Below are positions 8,594 to 17,329 of a stretch of DNA of 64,000 nucleotides, in pieces. The position numbers and the translations under genes are program-made. Positions within the stretch are counted from its first letter, which is position 1; each line of letters begins with the position of its first letter. Source of the DNA: Pseudomonadota bacterium (lineage in GTDB: Bacteria > Pseudomonadota > Gammaproteobacteria > Xanthomonadales > Rhodanobacteraceae); assembly GCA_018240505.1 (NCBI GenBank), contig JAFEFQ010000238.1, positions 1 through 64,000 of the forward strand, given 5' to 3'. Under the pieces are notes generated by a model. It saw nothing but the letters and a program-made list of their open reading frames with translations, was not told the origin of the DNA and searched no databases.

Positions 8594-8668
8594 GGGCGGT
8601 TAGCTCAGCGGTAGAGCATTGCCTTCACACGGCAAGGGTCGCAGGTTCGATCCCTGCACCGCCCACCA
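8594..8668 (+). tRNA. tRNA-Val (anticodon CAC)
   Basis: Full cloverleaf: acceptor gggcggt (8594-8600) pairs with accgccc (8658-8664). The D arm is agctcagcggtagagc. The anticodon stem ttgcc/ggcaa encloses loop ttcacac with anticodon CAC. The T arm is gcaggttcgatccctgc, and CCA is encoded (8666-8668). It reads the GUG codon. A strong bidirectional terminator follows. Confidence 0.97.
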
Positions 8669-8680
8669 CCGATACACTCC

Positions 8681-8720
8681 AAACAAAGAAGGCCGGCGCT
8701 TGCGCCGGCCTTCTTTGTTT
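8681..8720. terminator. Bidirectional terminator between tRNA-Val and the minus-strand gene
   Basis: Perfect 19-bp inverted repeat aaacaaagaaggccggcgc / gcgccggccttctttgttt with a TT loop. The flanking A- and T-rich ends serve both strands, so it can end the tRNA transcript and the convergent gene at 8727. Confidence 0.9.
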
Positions 8721-8726
8721 GGCGAT

Positions 8727-9440
8727 TTATCTTTGCTCCCGATTTTTCGCTCCTGCTTTCTTCGCTTCGCTTTTTTTTCCTATCCGCACCATCTTGCGCA
8801 AGGTGCCGCCGATCATGCCGAGCGAGGTCTTCACCGCATCGACCGACCAGTCGAGCACGCGCCGTTCGTCGACGCCGCTGAACGCGCGTACCACGTCGGG
8901 CATGCCGGTGATCGGCGAATCCTTCCACTTCGCCACGGCCTGCGCGCGCTTGCCGATCGCGTAGGTCACGCTGGCATTGGCGACGGCCGAGGAGACGATG
9001 CCGGCGATCGGCACGAAGCGTCGCGTCACCACGCCGCCGATACGTCCGGCCAGTCGATGCAGCACGCCGCGCACGAGCACGTCGCCGGCGATGCTCGCGC
9101 TCGCGCCCATGGTCTGCACGCGAACGATCAACTCGTTGTGCAGGGTTGCGGGCAACTTCAGCGAGTACAGCGCGAACGTGTCCTCGACCAGCTCGCGCTG
9201 CACGCGCGTGAGGAACTTCGCGTCGAGCACTTCGCCGAAGACGAAGCCGAGCACGCGGCCGAGGCCCGGGATCGCTTCGATCGCCGCGGTCAGCGCGCCG
9301 GTCAGCGCGGCGCGCGTGACTTTGCGCCGCAGCAGCGCCACGAATTGGGCGTCGAGATCGTCGGCGCGCACAGCCGCGACCTGCGTACTTGCCTTGCGTG
9401 CGGGTGGCCGGTCCTGCGGTTCACGTTTGATGCGCAGCAT
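8727..9440 (-). CDS. EcsC-like hypothetical protein
   Basis: Protein of 237 residues with long helical, mildly hydrophobic stretches and glycine-rich turns ([40 protein letters not shown]) and a basic C-terminus ([16 protein letters not shown]). The GG/GxxxxNA-type central motif resembles EcsC and DUF697 proteins, but I cannot confirm the family. No catalytic motif is visible. It is divergent from mtnA, with 122 bp between the starts that must hold both promoters. Confidence 0.6.
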   Translation of the reverse strand: MLRIKREPQDRPPARKASTQVAAVRADDLDAQFVALLRRKVTRAALTGALTAAIEAIPGLGRVLGFVFGEVLDAKFLTRVQRELVEDTFALYSLKLPATLHNELIVRVQTMGASASIAGDVLVRGVLHRLAGRIGGVVTRRFVPIAGIVSSAVANASVTYAIGKRAQAVAKWKDSPITGMPDVVRAFSGVDERRVLDWSVDAVKTSLGMIGGTLRKMVRIGKKSEAKKAGAKNREQR

Positions 9441-9562
9441 TGCCGAATGCTAACGGAAATCGCGCTGTTTCGCGCTGCGCGGCGCGTGCGGTCAGGTGCG
9501 GGCAAGGCGAGTGCGGCGATCCTGGGTTATTCTTGCGCGTTACCCGATTCCCGTCATTCACC

Positions 9563-10633
9563 ATGTCCGCACCCACTGCCACCCACCTCGACCGCCACGA
9601 CACGATTCGCGCCGTGACCTACGCCGACGGCGTGCTGCGCCTGCTCGACCAGCGCGAGTTGCCGTTCACCGAGGCCCAGGTCGAATGCCGCAACGCCGGC
9701 GACGTGGCGAAGGCGATCCGCGACCTCGTCGTGCGCGGCGCGCCGGCCATCGGCATCGCCGCGGCCTGGGGCGTCGTGCTGCAGGCGGGGCTGCTCGACA
9801 ACGCCGGTCACCCGATCAGCGCCGTCACGCTGCGTTCGACGTTCGATACGCTCAACGCCGCGCGCCCGACCGCGGTAAACCTCGCCTGGGCGCTCGCGCG
9901 CATGCGCGCGGCGCTGGCCGCAACCGGGGGCGATCCGTTGACCACGCTGACCGTCGAGGCGCGCGCGATCCAGGACGAGGATCTCGCCGCCAACCGCAGG
10001 ATGGGCGAGATCGGCGCAAGCTTCCTCGGCGACGGCATCGGCGTGCTCACGCACTGCAATACCGGTTCGCTCGCGACCGCGGGCTTCGGCACCGCGCTCG
10101 GCGTGATCCGCGCGGGCTACGCGGGCGGCAGGATCGCGCAGGTCTACGCCGGCGAGACGCGGCCCTGGCTGCAGGGCGCGCGCCTGACCATGTGGGAACT
10201 CGTGCGCGACGCGATTCCCGCCCAACTGATTGCCGACTCCGCTGCGTCGCACCTGATGAAATCCGGCGCCGTGCAGTGGGTCATCGTCGGCGCCGACCGC
10301 ATTGCCGCGAACGGCGACACGGCGAACAAGATCGGCACGTACCAGCTCGCGATCAGCGCGAAGCGCCACGGGGTCAAGTTCATGGTCGTGGCGCCGTGGT
10401 CGACGGTCGACATGGCGACGAAGGGCGGTGACGACATCGAGATCGAGCTGCGCGATCCGGCCGAACTGTTGTCGATCTCGGGCAGGCGCACCGTCGTCGA
10501 CGGCGCCGATGCGTGGAACCCGGTGTTCGACGTCACCCCCGCCGAGCTGATCGACGTCATCGTCACCGAGCGCGGCGCGATCGAGAAACCGTTCGATCGC
10601 GGCCTCGCGAAGCTGGCCGGCGCACAAGGCTGA
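9563..10633 (+). CDS. mtnA: S-methyl-5-thioribose-1-phosphate isomerase
   Basis: Methionine salvage enzyme that converts methylthioribose-1-P to methylthioribulose-1-P; it belongs to the eIF2B-alpha/MtnA fold. The protein has 356 residues. Family motifs are [15 protein letters not shown] (about 57-71), the catalytic cysteine C165 in [12 protein letters not shown] and the catalytic aspartate D245 in [18 protein letters not shown]. The ATG at 9563 is chosen because the reading frame upstream of it does not resemble the family. GtrA follows 3 bp after the stop, so the two may be co-transcribed. Confidence 0.96.
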   Translation: MSAPTATHLDRHDTIRAVTYADGVLRLLDQRELPFTEAQVECRNAGDVAKAIRDLVVRGAPAIGIAAAWGVVLQAGLLDNAGHPISAVTLRSTFDTLNAARPTAVNLAWALARMRAALAATGGDPLTTLTVEARAIQDEDLAANRRMGEIGASFLGDGIGVLTHCNTGSLATAGFGTALGVIRAGYAGGRIAQVYAGETRPWLQGARLTMWELVRDAIPAQLIADSAASHLMKSGAVQWVIVGADRIAANGDTANKIGTYQLAISAKRHGVKFMVVAPWSTVDMATKGGDDIEIELRDPAELLSISGRRTVVDGADAWNPVFDVTPAELIDVIVTERGAIEKPFDRGLAKLAGAQG

Positions 10634-10636
10634 GCG

Positions 10637-11056
10637 ATGCGTCAACTCGCTCTCTTCTGCGTCGGCGGCGTGCTCGGTTTCATCGTCGATGCAGGCGTGC
10701 TGCAGGTTCTGGTCAGTGGTTTCGCATGGGACCGGTTCAGCGCGCGCCTGATTTCGTTTCTCTGCGCCGCCACGGCGACCTGGCTGTTCAATCGCAACCT
10801 CACGTTCCAGGGCACGCGCAATCATTCGCGCTTCGGCGAATGGTGGCGCTACATCTTCGCAATGAGCGGCGGCTTCGCCTGCAATTTCGCCACCTATTCG
10901 GCGCTCGTGCTCGCGTTCGATGTCGATGGCGCCCATCTGCCGCTCGCGGTCGCCGCGGGCTCGGTTGCCGGACTCGGCGTGAACTATCTCGCCTCGCGCC
11001 ACTGGATTTATCGCACGCCGCCGCAACGGCAGGGGCAGGACAAGACGCAGCCGTGA
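10637..11056 (+). CDS. GtrA-family membrane protein
   Basis: Small integral membrane protein of 139 residues with four predicted helices (about residues 4-26, 36-52, 74-94 and 100-119) and the GtrA-type motif TATWLFNRNLTFQ near the end of the second helix. GtrA proteins are linked to moving lipid-linked sugars (often undecaprenyl-P-glucose) across the membrane. No glycosyltransferase partner is next to it, so the substrate is unknown. It follows mtnA by 3 bp. Confidence 0.85.
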   Translation: MRQLALFCVGGVLGFIVDAGVLQVLVSGFAWDRFSARLISFLCAATATWLFNRNLTFQGTRNHSRFGEWWRYIFAMSGGFACNFATYSALVLAFDVDGAHLPLAVAAGSVAGLGVNYLASRHWIYRTPPQRQGQDKTQP

Positions 11057-11174
11057 AACGCAAAGAGCGGGTTGAATTTCCCTTCTTTTCGGGCCCTTGT
11101 TGGAGCGTCGTTCCGGCATCGCGAAATCGCTTTTCAACCCATTGAAAAACCGCGTGTTTTCAGGCCGGAAAATC

Positions 11175-11204
11175 CGCCTGAAAACGGGTCGTCTATGCTA
11201 GAAT
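11175..11204 (+). promoter_or_regulatory. Possible gyrA promoter
   Basis: TAGAAT at 11199-11204 (within ctatgctagaattg) is a good -10 candidate 78 bp before the gyrA ATG. The matching -35 (around 11176) is weak. The rest of the 226-bp gap holds short dyads such as ttttcaggc/gcctgaaaa (11157-11185) just upstream. Confidence 0.35.
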
Positions 11205-11282
11205 TGTGGCAGCCGAAATCGCCTGATTTCGCTCTGCGCGAAGCGTCGCGTCCAGTAGAAAAAACCCGGGAAGAATTCCACG

Positions 11283-13976
11283 ATGGCGGATCTGGCCAAA
11301 GAAATCATTCGCGTCAACATCGAAGACGAAATGCGGCAGAGCTATCTCGATTACGCGATGAGCGTGATCGTCGGCCGCGCCCTCCCGGACGTGCGCGATG
11401 GCTTGAAGCCCGTGCATCGGCGCGTGCTCTACGCGATGCAGGAATTGAACAACACCTGGAACCGCGCCTACATCAAGTGCGCGCGCGTGGTCGGCGACGT
11501 GATCGGTAAATACCATCCGCACGGCGACCAGTCGGTGTACGACGCGCTCGTGCGCATGGCCCAGGATTTCTCGCTGCGCTATCCGCTCGTCGACGGCCAG
11601 GGCAACTTCGGTTCGGTCGACGGCGACAACGCCGCGGCGATGCGTTACACCGAGTGCCGCCTCGACCGCCTCACCTCGGAAATCCTCTCCGACCTCGACA
11701 AGGAAACGGTCGACTTCCAGCCGAACTACGACGAAAAGGATCTCGAACCGACCGTGCTGCCCGCACGCGTGCCGAACCTGCTCGTCAACGGCTCGGCCGG
11801 CATCGCGGTCGGCATGGCGACGAACGTGCCGCCGCACAACCTCAGCGAGATCGTCGATGCGACGATCGCGCTGATCGACAATCCCGCCCTGAGCTTCGAC
11901 GAACTGCTGCGCCTCGTGCCGGGTCCCGATTTTCCGACCCACGGCATCATCAACGGCGCGGCCGGCATCATCGAGGCGTACAAGACCGGCCGCGGCCGCA
12001 TCTATGTGCGCGCAAAAGCGGAAATCGAGACCGAAGACAACGGCCGCGAAACGATCATCATCACCGAACTGCCGTACCAGGTGAACAAGAAGCGCTTGAT
12101 CGAAGCGATCGCCGAACTGCACAAGGAAAAGAAGATCGAGGGCATTTCGCCCGATGGCCTGCGCGACGAGTCCGACAAGGACGGCATGCGCATCGTCATC
12201 GAAGTGCGCAAGGACACGCTGGCCGAAGTGCTGCTGAACAACCTCTATCAGCAGACGCAGATGCAGGTCACGTTCGGCATCAACATGGTCGCGCTCGTCG
12301 ACGGCCAGCCGCGCCTGCTCAACCTCAAGGACATCCTCGAGGCGTTTGTCCGCCATCGGCGCGAAGTGGTCACGCGGCGCACGATCTTCGAACTGCGCAA
12401 GGCGCGCGATCGTGCGCATGTGCTCGAAGGCCTCACCGTCGCGCTCGCCAACATCGACGAGATGATCGAGTTGATCAAGACCTCGGCGTCGAGCGAGGAA
12501 GCGAAGGAGCGCATGCTCGCCAAGCGCTGGCAGCCGGGCCTCGTGCGCACGCTGCTCGCCGCCTCTGGCGCGGATGCGTCGAAGCCGGAAGGCCTCGCGC
12601 CGAACGTCGGCTTGTCCGAGGTCGGCTACCAACTGTCCGACGTTCAGGCGCAGCAGATCCTCGAAATGCGCCTCGCGCGCCTGACCGGACTCGAGCAGGA
12701 AAAGCTGACCGACGAATACAGGGAACTGCTCGGCGTCATCGCCGGCCTGATCGAGATCCTGCAGAACCCCGACGTGCTGCTGCGTGTGATCCGCGACGAA
12801 CTGATCGAGATCAAGACGCAGTATGGCGACGCGCGCCGCACCGTGATCCAGGCCAGCCAGGAAGACCTCGACGTGCTCGACCTGATCGCGCCCGAGGACG
12901 TCGTCGTCACGCTCTCGCACGCGGGCTACGCCAAGCGTCAGCCGACGACGATCTATCGCGCGCAGAAACGCGGCGGCAAGGGCCGCTCGGCGACGGCGAT
13001 CAAGGAGGAGGATTTCGTCGAGAAGCTCTGGGTCGTCAACACGCACGACACCTTGCTCGCGTTCACGAGCCTCGGTCGCGTCTACTGGCTGAAAGTATAC
13101 AAAATCCCCGAGGCCGGCCCGAACTCGCGCGGCCGCCCGATCGTCAACCTCCTGCAGCTCGAGGAAGGCGAGAAGGTGCAGGCGATCCTGCCGGTGCACG
13201 AATATCGCGAGGACCACTACGTGTTCTTCGCCACGCGCAACGGCACGGTGAAGAAGACGCCGCTGACGGAATTCGAATTCCAGTTGCAGAAGGGCAAGGC
13301 GGCGATCTCGCTCGACGACGGCGATGCGCTCGTCGACGTCCAGCTCACCGACGGCACGCACGACGTCATGCTGTTCGCCTCGAACGGCCGCACCGTGCGC
13401 TTCGCCGAGGACGAGGTGCGCGCGATGGGCCGCGGCGCCAGCGGCGTGCGCGGCATCCGCCTCGCCGACGGCGCGCAGGTCGTCTCGCTGCTCGTCGTCG
13501 AGCATGCCGCCGAGCAGGGCGGTGACGAGGATGAAGCGAACGAAGCGGTAGAAGGCGAAGTGGCGGCGGACGAGTCGTCCGCGTCGACCGCGGAAACCTA
13601 CGTGCTCACCGCGACCGAACGCGGCTACGGCAAGCGCACGCCGCTGTCGAAATATCCGCGCAAGGGCCGCGGCATCCAGGGCGTCATCGGCATCCAGTGC
13701 TCCGAACGCAATGGCAGCCTGGTCGGTGCCGTGGAACTCGACGACGCGCACGAAGTCATGCTGATCTCGAACCAGGGCACGCTCGTGCGCACGCGCGCGA
13801 ACGAAATCGCCAAGGTTGGGCGCAATACCCAGGGCGTGACGTTGATTCGGTTGCCGGCGGATGAATCTCTGGTGGGCGTTGTTGCGATCGAGTCGCTGGA
13901 AGATGACGACAAGGGTGAGGCCGTTGCCGGCAATGCAGATGCGCCTGCCGAGGCGAGCGATGAGCAACAGGTCTGA
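11283..13976 (+). CDS. gyrA: DNA gyrase subunit A
   Basis: Type IIA topoisomerase breakage-reunion subunit of 897 residues. The catalytic tyrosine is Y122 ([11 protein letters not shown]). The quinolone region reads [10 protein letters not shown], so position 83 is Gln where E. coli has Ser, while D87 is kept. The GyrA box needed for DNA wrapping is QKRGGKG (Q561 on), and six beta-pinwheel repeats follow. An acidic, low-complexity insertion (about residues 738-765, rich in E, D and A) interrupts the C-terminal domain. A short acidic tail ends the protein. A small TonB-domain gene overlaps its last 17 bases. Confidence 0.98.
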   Translation: MADLAKEIIRVNIEDEMRQSYLDYAMSVIVGRALPDVRDGLKPVHRRVLYAMQELNNTWNRAYIKCARVVGDVIGKYHPHGDQSVYDALVRMAQDFSLRYPLVDGQGNFGSVDGDNAAAMRYTECRLDRLTSEILSDLDKETVDFQPNYDEKDLEPTVLPARVPNLLVNGSAGIAVGMATNVPPHNLSEIVDATIALIDNPALSFDELLRLVPGPDFPTHGIINGAAGIIEAYKTGRGRIYVRAKAEIETEDNGRETIIITELPYQVNKKRLIEAIAELHKEKKIEGISPDGLRDESDKDGMRIVIEVRKDTLAEVLLNNLYQQTQMQVTFGINMVALVDGQPRLLNLKDILEAFVRHRREVVTRRTIFELRKARDRAHVLEGLTVALANIDEMIELIKTSASSEEAKERMLAKRWQPGLVRTLLAASGADASKPEGLAPNVGLSEVGYQLSDVQAQQILEMRLARLTGLEQEKLTDEYRELLGVIAGLIEILQNPDVLLRVIRDELIEIKTQYGDARRTVIQASQEDLDVLDLIAPEDVVVTLSHAGYAKRQPTTIYRAQKRGGKGRSATAIKEEDFVEKLWVVNTHDTLLAFTSLGRVYWLKVYKIPEAGPNSRGRPIVNLLQLEEGEKVQAILPVHEYREDHYVFFATRNGTVKKTPLTEFEFQLQKGKAAISLDDGDALVDVQLTDGTHDVMLFASNGRTVRFAEDEVRAMGRGASGVRGIRLADGAQVVSLLVVEHAAEQGGDEDEANEAVEGEVAADESSASTAETYVLTATERGYGKRTPLSKYPRKGRGIQGVIGIQCSERNGSLVGAVELDDAHEVMLISNQGTLVRTRANEIAKVGRNTQGVTLIRLPADESLVGVVAIESLEDDDKGEAVAGNADAPAEASDEQQV

Positions 13977-14370
13977 CAACGTGCGTTTCTTTTGTATGCT
14001 GCCGGTCGCTGCGATCTTACTGGCTAGCAGTTCTACGCAGGCGCAGACGAGTCAAAGCGTGGATGGCGCTAGCTGCAAGGAGCAGCTTATTGCCCCGCGT
14101 GAGAACGACTCGCGGAAATTGCATCCGCCCAAATATCCGACAGAGTTTCACGCCAAGGATCCGCATCGGGGCATCGCCATCGTTCATGTGCGCGTAGACG
14201 CGAATGGCAGTCCTGCCGGGTTGCGAATTCAATCCAGTAGCGGTTATCGAGAGTTGGATCAATCCGCGTTGGCGACTGTAAGAACGTGGACGTTCGAGCC
14301 TGCTACTTTGTGCGGCCGGGCAATTGATGGCGAATTGGATGTGCCGGTGACATTCCGGTTATCGCAGTAA
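13960..14370 (+). CDS. Small secreted protein with TonB C-terminal domain
   Basis: Exported protein of about 136 residues. A signal peptide ([20 protein letters not shown]) is followed by a TonB-C type domain: [11 protein letters not shown], then [34 protein letters not shown], then VRTWTFEPA. There is no N-terminal anchor and no proline stretch, so it is not a complete TonB. The start is uncertain: ATG 13960 overlaps gyrA, while GTG 13981 or ATG 13996 would give a more normal signal peptide. Its third positions are clearly less GC-rich than those of its neighbours, which suggests recent acquisition. Confidence 0.8.
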   Translation: MSNRSDNVRFFCMLPVAAILLASSSTQAQTSQSVDGASCKEQLIAPRENDSRKLHPPKYPTEFHAKDPHRGIAIVHVRVDANGSPAGLRIQSSSGYRELDQSALATVRTWTFEPATLCGRAIDGELDVPVTFRLSQ

Positions 14371-14378
14371 AGCAATTC

Positions 14379-14402
14379 GTAGGGGCGCGATTTATCGCGC
14401 CC
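14379..14402 (+). repeat. GTAGGGG repeat, half copy
   Basis: gtaggggcgcgatttatcgcgccc: one hairpin (GGGCGCGAT-TT-ATCGCGCCC) with the GTAGGGG end, without the second hairpin found in the copies at 22043, 34951 and 41434. Confidence 0.8.
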
Positions 14403-14448
14403 GGCTCCATTTGTTCGTTATTCCGAGGAAAGCCGGAATCCAGCCCGC

Positions 14449-14528
14449 GTAGGGCGCAATAAGCGAAGCGCATTGCGCCGCATGGTGTTCGATCGGTGCG
14501 ATACGGCTTCGCCTTATCGCACCCTGCA
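14449..14528 (+). repeat. GTAGGG-ended double-hairpin repeat, second type
   Basis: Starts gtagggcgcaat and ends atcgcaccctgc. It holds the hairpins ggcgcaat/attgcgcc (14453-14460, 14472-14479) and ggtgcgata/tatcgcacc (14495-14503, 14515-14523). It has the same two-hairpin, GTAGGG-ended plan as the GTAGGGG family but different stems. Nothing else is seen in 14371-14562. Confidence 0.7.
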
Positions 14529-14562
14529 TCCTGCGTCTGCGTGCGTTCCAGGCTGCGCGGCT

Positions 14563-15042
14563 CTATCCAATCGCCGCCAGCATCGACGCCGCATCCGACA
14601 CCTTGAACTCGCCCGGCGCTTCCAGGTGCAGCACCTTGACTACGCCATTGTCGGCGTAGAGTGCGAAGCGCTTGCCGCGCATGCCGAGGCCGAACGCGCT
14701 GCCGTCCATTTCGAGGCCGAGCGCGCGGGTGAACACGCCGTTGCCGTCCGCGAGCATCCACAGGCCTTCGGGCACGTGCTGGTTCTTGGCCCAGGCGTCC
14801 ATGACGAAGGCGTCGTTGACCGCGATGCAGGCGACGTCCACGCCCTTCGCCTTGAACTCCGCGAACTTCTCCACATAGCCTGGCAAGTGCTTGGCCGAGC
14901 AGGTCGGCGTGAACGCGCCTGGCACGGAGAACAGCACGACTTTCTTGCCCTTGAAGATCTCATCCGTGTTGATCGCCTGCACGCCGTCCTTGAGGTAGTT
15001 GAGGGTGACGTTGGGAACGGTGTCGCCGACGGCGATGGTCAT
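14563..15042 (-). CDS. Peroxiredoxin, Prx5-like (redoxin family)
   Basis: Thiol peroxidase of 159 residues reducing H2O2 or alkyl hydroperoxides. The peroxidatic cysteine is C48 in PGAFTPTCSAKHLPG, followed by AKGVDVACIAVNDAFVM and the LEMDGS region. C77 in VACIAVND is the only other cysteine. The start at 15042 follows an AAAGGA ribosome site at 7-base spacing; the frame extends 20 codons upstream but without family similarity. No glutaredoxin domain is fused. It is divergent from the Hsp20 gene. Confidence 0.93.
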   Translation of the reverse strand: MTIAVGDTVPNVTLNYLKDGVQAINTDEIFKGKKVVLFSVPGAFTPTCSAKHLPGYVEKFAEFKAKGVDVACIAVNDAFVMDAWAKNQHVPEGLWMLADGNGVFTRALGLEMDGSAFGLGMRGKRFALYADNGVVKVLHLEAPGEFKVSDAASMLAAIG

Positions 15043-15104
15043 GGCTCTGGTCCTTTCAAGGGGTGGGTGCCGATGATACGACTGAATTCGCGCCAACTTC
15101 ATCC

Positions 15105-15132
15105 CTTGAAATGATTTCGGCCATCCGCATTT
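15105..15132 (+). promoter_or_regulatory. Sigma-32 (heat-shock) type promoter of the Hsp20 gene
   Basis: CTTGAAA (15105-15111), a 13-bp spacer, and CCGCATTT (15125-15132), against the known sigma-32 consensus CTTGAAA-N14-CCCCATNT. It lies 47 bp before the Hsp20 ATG, in the expected direction. Confidence 0.75.
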
Positions 15133-15167
15133 TTCCCGTCAGCGGGCAATCGGCCCGAATCATTTCA
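15107..15167. promoter_or_regulatory. 16-bp dyad overlapping the heat-shock promoter
   Basis: Left arm 15107-15122 (tgaaatgatttcggcc) and right arm 15152-15167 (ggcccgaatcatttca) are nearly perfect inverted copies. The left arm covers the sigma-32 -35 element, while the right arm ends beside the AGGA ribosome site. It could be an operator. It is not the CIRCE sequence. Confidence 0.55.
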
Positions 15168-15178
15168 GGAAACAGGAC

Positions 15179-15577
15179 ATGACCATCACCCAATACCAGA
15201 ACTGGCTGCGCCCGCATCACCGCCATTTCTTCGCCGATCATCAGGATGCGAATTCGTGGACGCCGCGCGTCGACGTGCGCGAAGAAGACAGCCGCTATGT
15301 GATCCTTGCCGACATCCCCGGCGTGGACTCGAAGGACATCGAGATCAGCATGGACAAGGGCGTACTGACGATCAAGGGCGAGCGCAAGTCGGAGGCGACC
15401 ACCGAGAATGCCAAACTGACGCGCGTCGAGCGCCGTCACGGCGCCTTCGAACGCAGCTTCGCGCTGCCCGACAGCGCCGATGCGGATGCGATAACGGCCA
15501 GCGGCAAGAACGGCGTGCTCGAGATCGCGATCCCGAAGAAGGCGCAGGCGGCGCCGCGCAAGATCCAGGTGAACTGA
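15179..15577 (+). CDS. Small heat-shock protein, Hsp20/alpha-crystallin family
   Basis: ATP-independent holdase of 132 residues that binds unfolding proteins under heat stress. The alpha-crystallin domain spans about residues 26-117 (TPRVDVREEDSRYVILADIPGV, KGVLTIKGERK, RVERRHGAFERSFALPDSAD, NGVLEIAIPKK). The C-terminal anchoring motif is RKIQVN, with I-x-V. The protein has the short N-terminal arm typical of class A bacterial Hsp20s. A sigma-32 type promoter and a GGAAACAGG ribosome site lie upstream. cbpA follows after 228 bp. Confidence 0.95.
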   Translation: MTITQYQNWLRPHHRHFFADHQDANSWTPRVDVREEDSRYVILADIPGVDSKDIEISMDKGVLTIKGERKSEATTENAKLTRVERRHGAFERSFALPDSADADAITASGKNGVLEIAIPKKAQAAPRKIQVN

Positions 15578-15652
15578 GCCTCGCCGCAGTTCCATCGTTG
15601 TTGACGTAACCCGCGGTCGGCTATGCTGGCCGCGGGTGTTGTGCTTGTTGCC

Positions 15653-15759
15653 GTCATTCCCGCGCAGGCGGGGACCCGGTTTTTCCCGCGGTGCTTTCCG
15701 CTGAGGGAACCGATGCTTGGCCCTGCGGCTGTCGAAAGCCTCGCCCGCGCGGGAATGAC
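15653..15759. repeat. MITE-like element with 18-bp inverted ends
   Basis: Ends gtcattcccgcgcaggcg and cgcccgcgcgggaatgac are inverted copies with one mismatch, 107 bp in all. The interior has no gene. A related half-motif (ttcccgctttcgcggga) occurs near 52161. It lies between the Hsp20 and cbpA genes, just upstream of cbpA. Confidence 0.7.
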
Positions 15760-15805
15760 GAGCGAAGATGTTTGCCGAAAAACCTCTTGTCATCGCGGAA
15801 CACGC

Positions 15806-16708
15806 ATGCAATTCAAAGACTACTACGACGTCCTCGGCGTCAAGCCCAGCGCGACCGATGCGGAGATCAAGACCGCCTACCGCAAGCTCGCCAAGAAATA
15901 CCATCCCGACGTGAGCAAGGAGGCGGGCGCCGAGGAGAAATTCAAATCGGTCAACGAGGCCTACGAGGCCCTGCGTGACCCGGCCAAGCGCAAGGCCTAC
16001 GACCAGATCAAGGCGCAGGGCTACCGGCCTGGCCAGGAGTACCAGCCGCCGCCGAATTTCGGCGAGGGCCAGGGTTTCGATTTTTCCGATGTCGGCGAGG
16101 GCGGGTTCTCCGACTTCTTCGAGTCGCTGTTCGGCGGCGCCGGCCGCGGCGGCCCGCGTGGCCGCGCCGGCCCGCGGCGCGGCCGCGACGTGCAGGCGCG
16201 CGTGGAGATCCCGCTGGCGACTGCGTTCAGCGGCGGCAAGGAGCGCATCACCCTGCGCGACGCCAGCGGCGATGATCGCACGCTCGAGGTGAAGATCCCG
16301 GCCGGCATCCTTCCGGGGCAGCAGATTCGCCTCTCCGGGCAGGGTTCGCCCGGTTCGCAGGGCGCGCCGGCGGGCGACCTGTTGCTCGAAGTCGCCGTGC
16401 GCGAGGACGGTCGCTTCCACCTCGACGGTCGCGACGTGTTGCTGACCCTGCCGATCGCGCCGTGGCAGGCCGCGCTGGGCGGCAAGGTCACGGTTCCCAC
16501 GCTGGGCGGCGACGTGGAATTGAAGATTCCCGCGGGTTCGGACAGCGGCAAGCGCATGCGCCTGCGCGGTCGCGGCATGCCGGGCGCGCCGGCGGGCGAT
16601 CAGTTCATCACCTTGCAGGTGCATGCGCCGCCGGCGCACACCGACGCGCAGCGCAAGCTCTACGAGCAGATGGCGCAGGAGTTCGGCGAATCCGCCGTGC
16701 GCGTGTAG
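15806..16708 (+). CDS. cbpA: DnaJ-class co-chaperone, CbpA-like
   Basis: Hsp40 of 300 residues. The J domain occupies residues 4-69 with the HPD motif at H33-D35 ([12 protein letters not shown]). A Gly/Phe-rich linker with [15 protein letters not shown] follows, then two DnaJ C-terminal beta domains (about 125-290; [36 protein letters not shown]). There is no zinc-finger (CxxCxGxG) region, so it is the class B CbpA type rather than DnaJ. The start is ATG 15806, shortly after a MITE-like repeat. It sits next to Hsp20, consistent with a stress role. Confidence 0.93.
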   Translation: MQFKDYYDVLGVKPSATDAEIKTAYRKLAKKYHPDVSKEAGAEEKFKSVNEAYEALRDPAKRKAYDQIKAQGYRPGQEYQPPPNFGEGQGFDFSDVGEGGFSDFFESLFGGAGRGGPRGRAGPRRGRDVQARVEIPLATAFSGGKERITLRDASGDDRTLEVKIPAGILPGQQIRLSGQGSPGSQGAPAGDLLLEVAVREDGRFHLDGRDVLLTLPIAPWQAALGGKVTVPTLGGDVELKIPAGSDSGKRMRLRGRGMPGAPAGDQFITLQVHAPPAHTDAQRKLYEQMAQEFGESAVRV

Positions 16709-16837
16709 CGGAAGGAAGCGTTTGCGCGAAGCAGGGCGGACCGGGAAAGCGGTGGCGCGGGCAGGGCAAAAAGCCGAAAGCCTTGTCCGCGCGAATCCGT
16801 TTTTATCCGCAGTGATCAGGTAAACGGCTTTTCCGGG

Positions 16838-17209
16838 CTACGCCGCCGCCGGCAGCAGGTTCTTGATGGCCTGCACGAGTTCCTTTTCGTCGATCGGCTT
16901 GGTCACGTAGGCTTTCGCGCCCTGGCGCATGCCCCAGACCCTGTCGGTCTCCTGCCCCTTGGTGGTGACGAGGATGACCGGGATGTGGCTGGTCGTCGGC
17001 TCGCGCGCGAGCGTGCGCGTGGCCTGGAAACCGTTGAGGTTCGGCATCACCACGTCCATCAGGATCAGGTCGGGGATGTCGCGCTTGGCGGCGTCGACAC
17101 CCGACGCGCCGTCTTCAGCCGTCGTCGCGACGTGGCCGAGTTTTTCGACGATGCGTTTGAGGCCGAGCAATTGTGTGGGCGAATCATCGACGATCAGTAT
17201 GCGTGCCAT
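16838..17209 (-). CDS. pilH: Single-domain response regulator, PilH-like
   Basis: Receiver-only CheY-like protein of 123 residues. The phosphoacceptor is D52 (LILMDVVMPNLNG), with the acidic pair D8/D9 (ILIVDDSPTQLLGLKRI), T82 and K104 (YVTKPID). The IVEKLGH and WGMRQGAKAYVTKP stretches match PilH of the type IV pilus twitching (Chp) system better than chemotaxis CheY. No other pil/chp gene is adjacent here, so the pathway assignment rests on sequence alone. The start at 17209 is the first codon giving a normal receiver N-terminus. Confidence 0.85.
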   Translation of the reverse strand: MARILIVDDSPTQLLGLKRIVEKLGHVATTAEDGASGVDAAKRDIPDLILMDVVMPNLNGFQATRTLAREPTTSHIPVILVTTKGQETDRVWGMRQGAKAYVTKPIDEKELVQAIKNLLPAAA

Positions 17210-17329
17210 GGATGGATGCCTGCCCCCTGCAGGTTGGGTTGAAAGTGGATTGTAGGCACAAGTTTTCGGTTGCGACAGTGTTCGTTGAGCATGCGTGACG
17301 GGTGTCACTGTTCTGCTATCGTACCTGAT

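Noticed and set aside
11193..13979. Long open frame antisense to gyrA
   Set aside because: High-GC codon bias leaves the opposite strand open; the translation is Arg/His/Asp-rich with no fold, and gyrA is certain.
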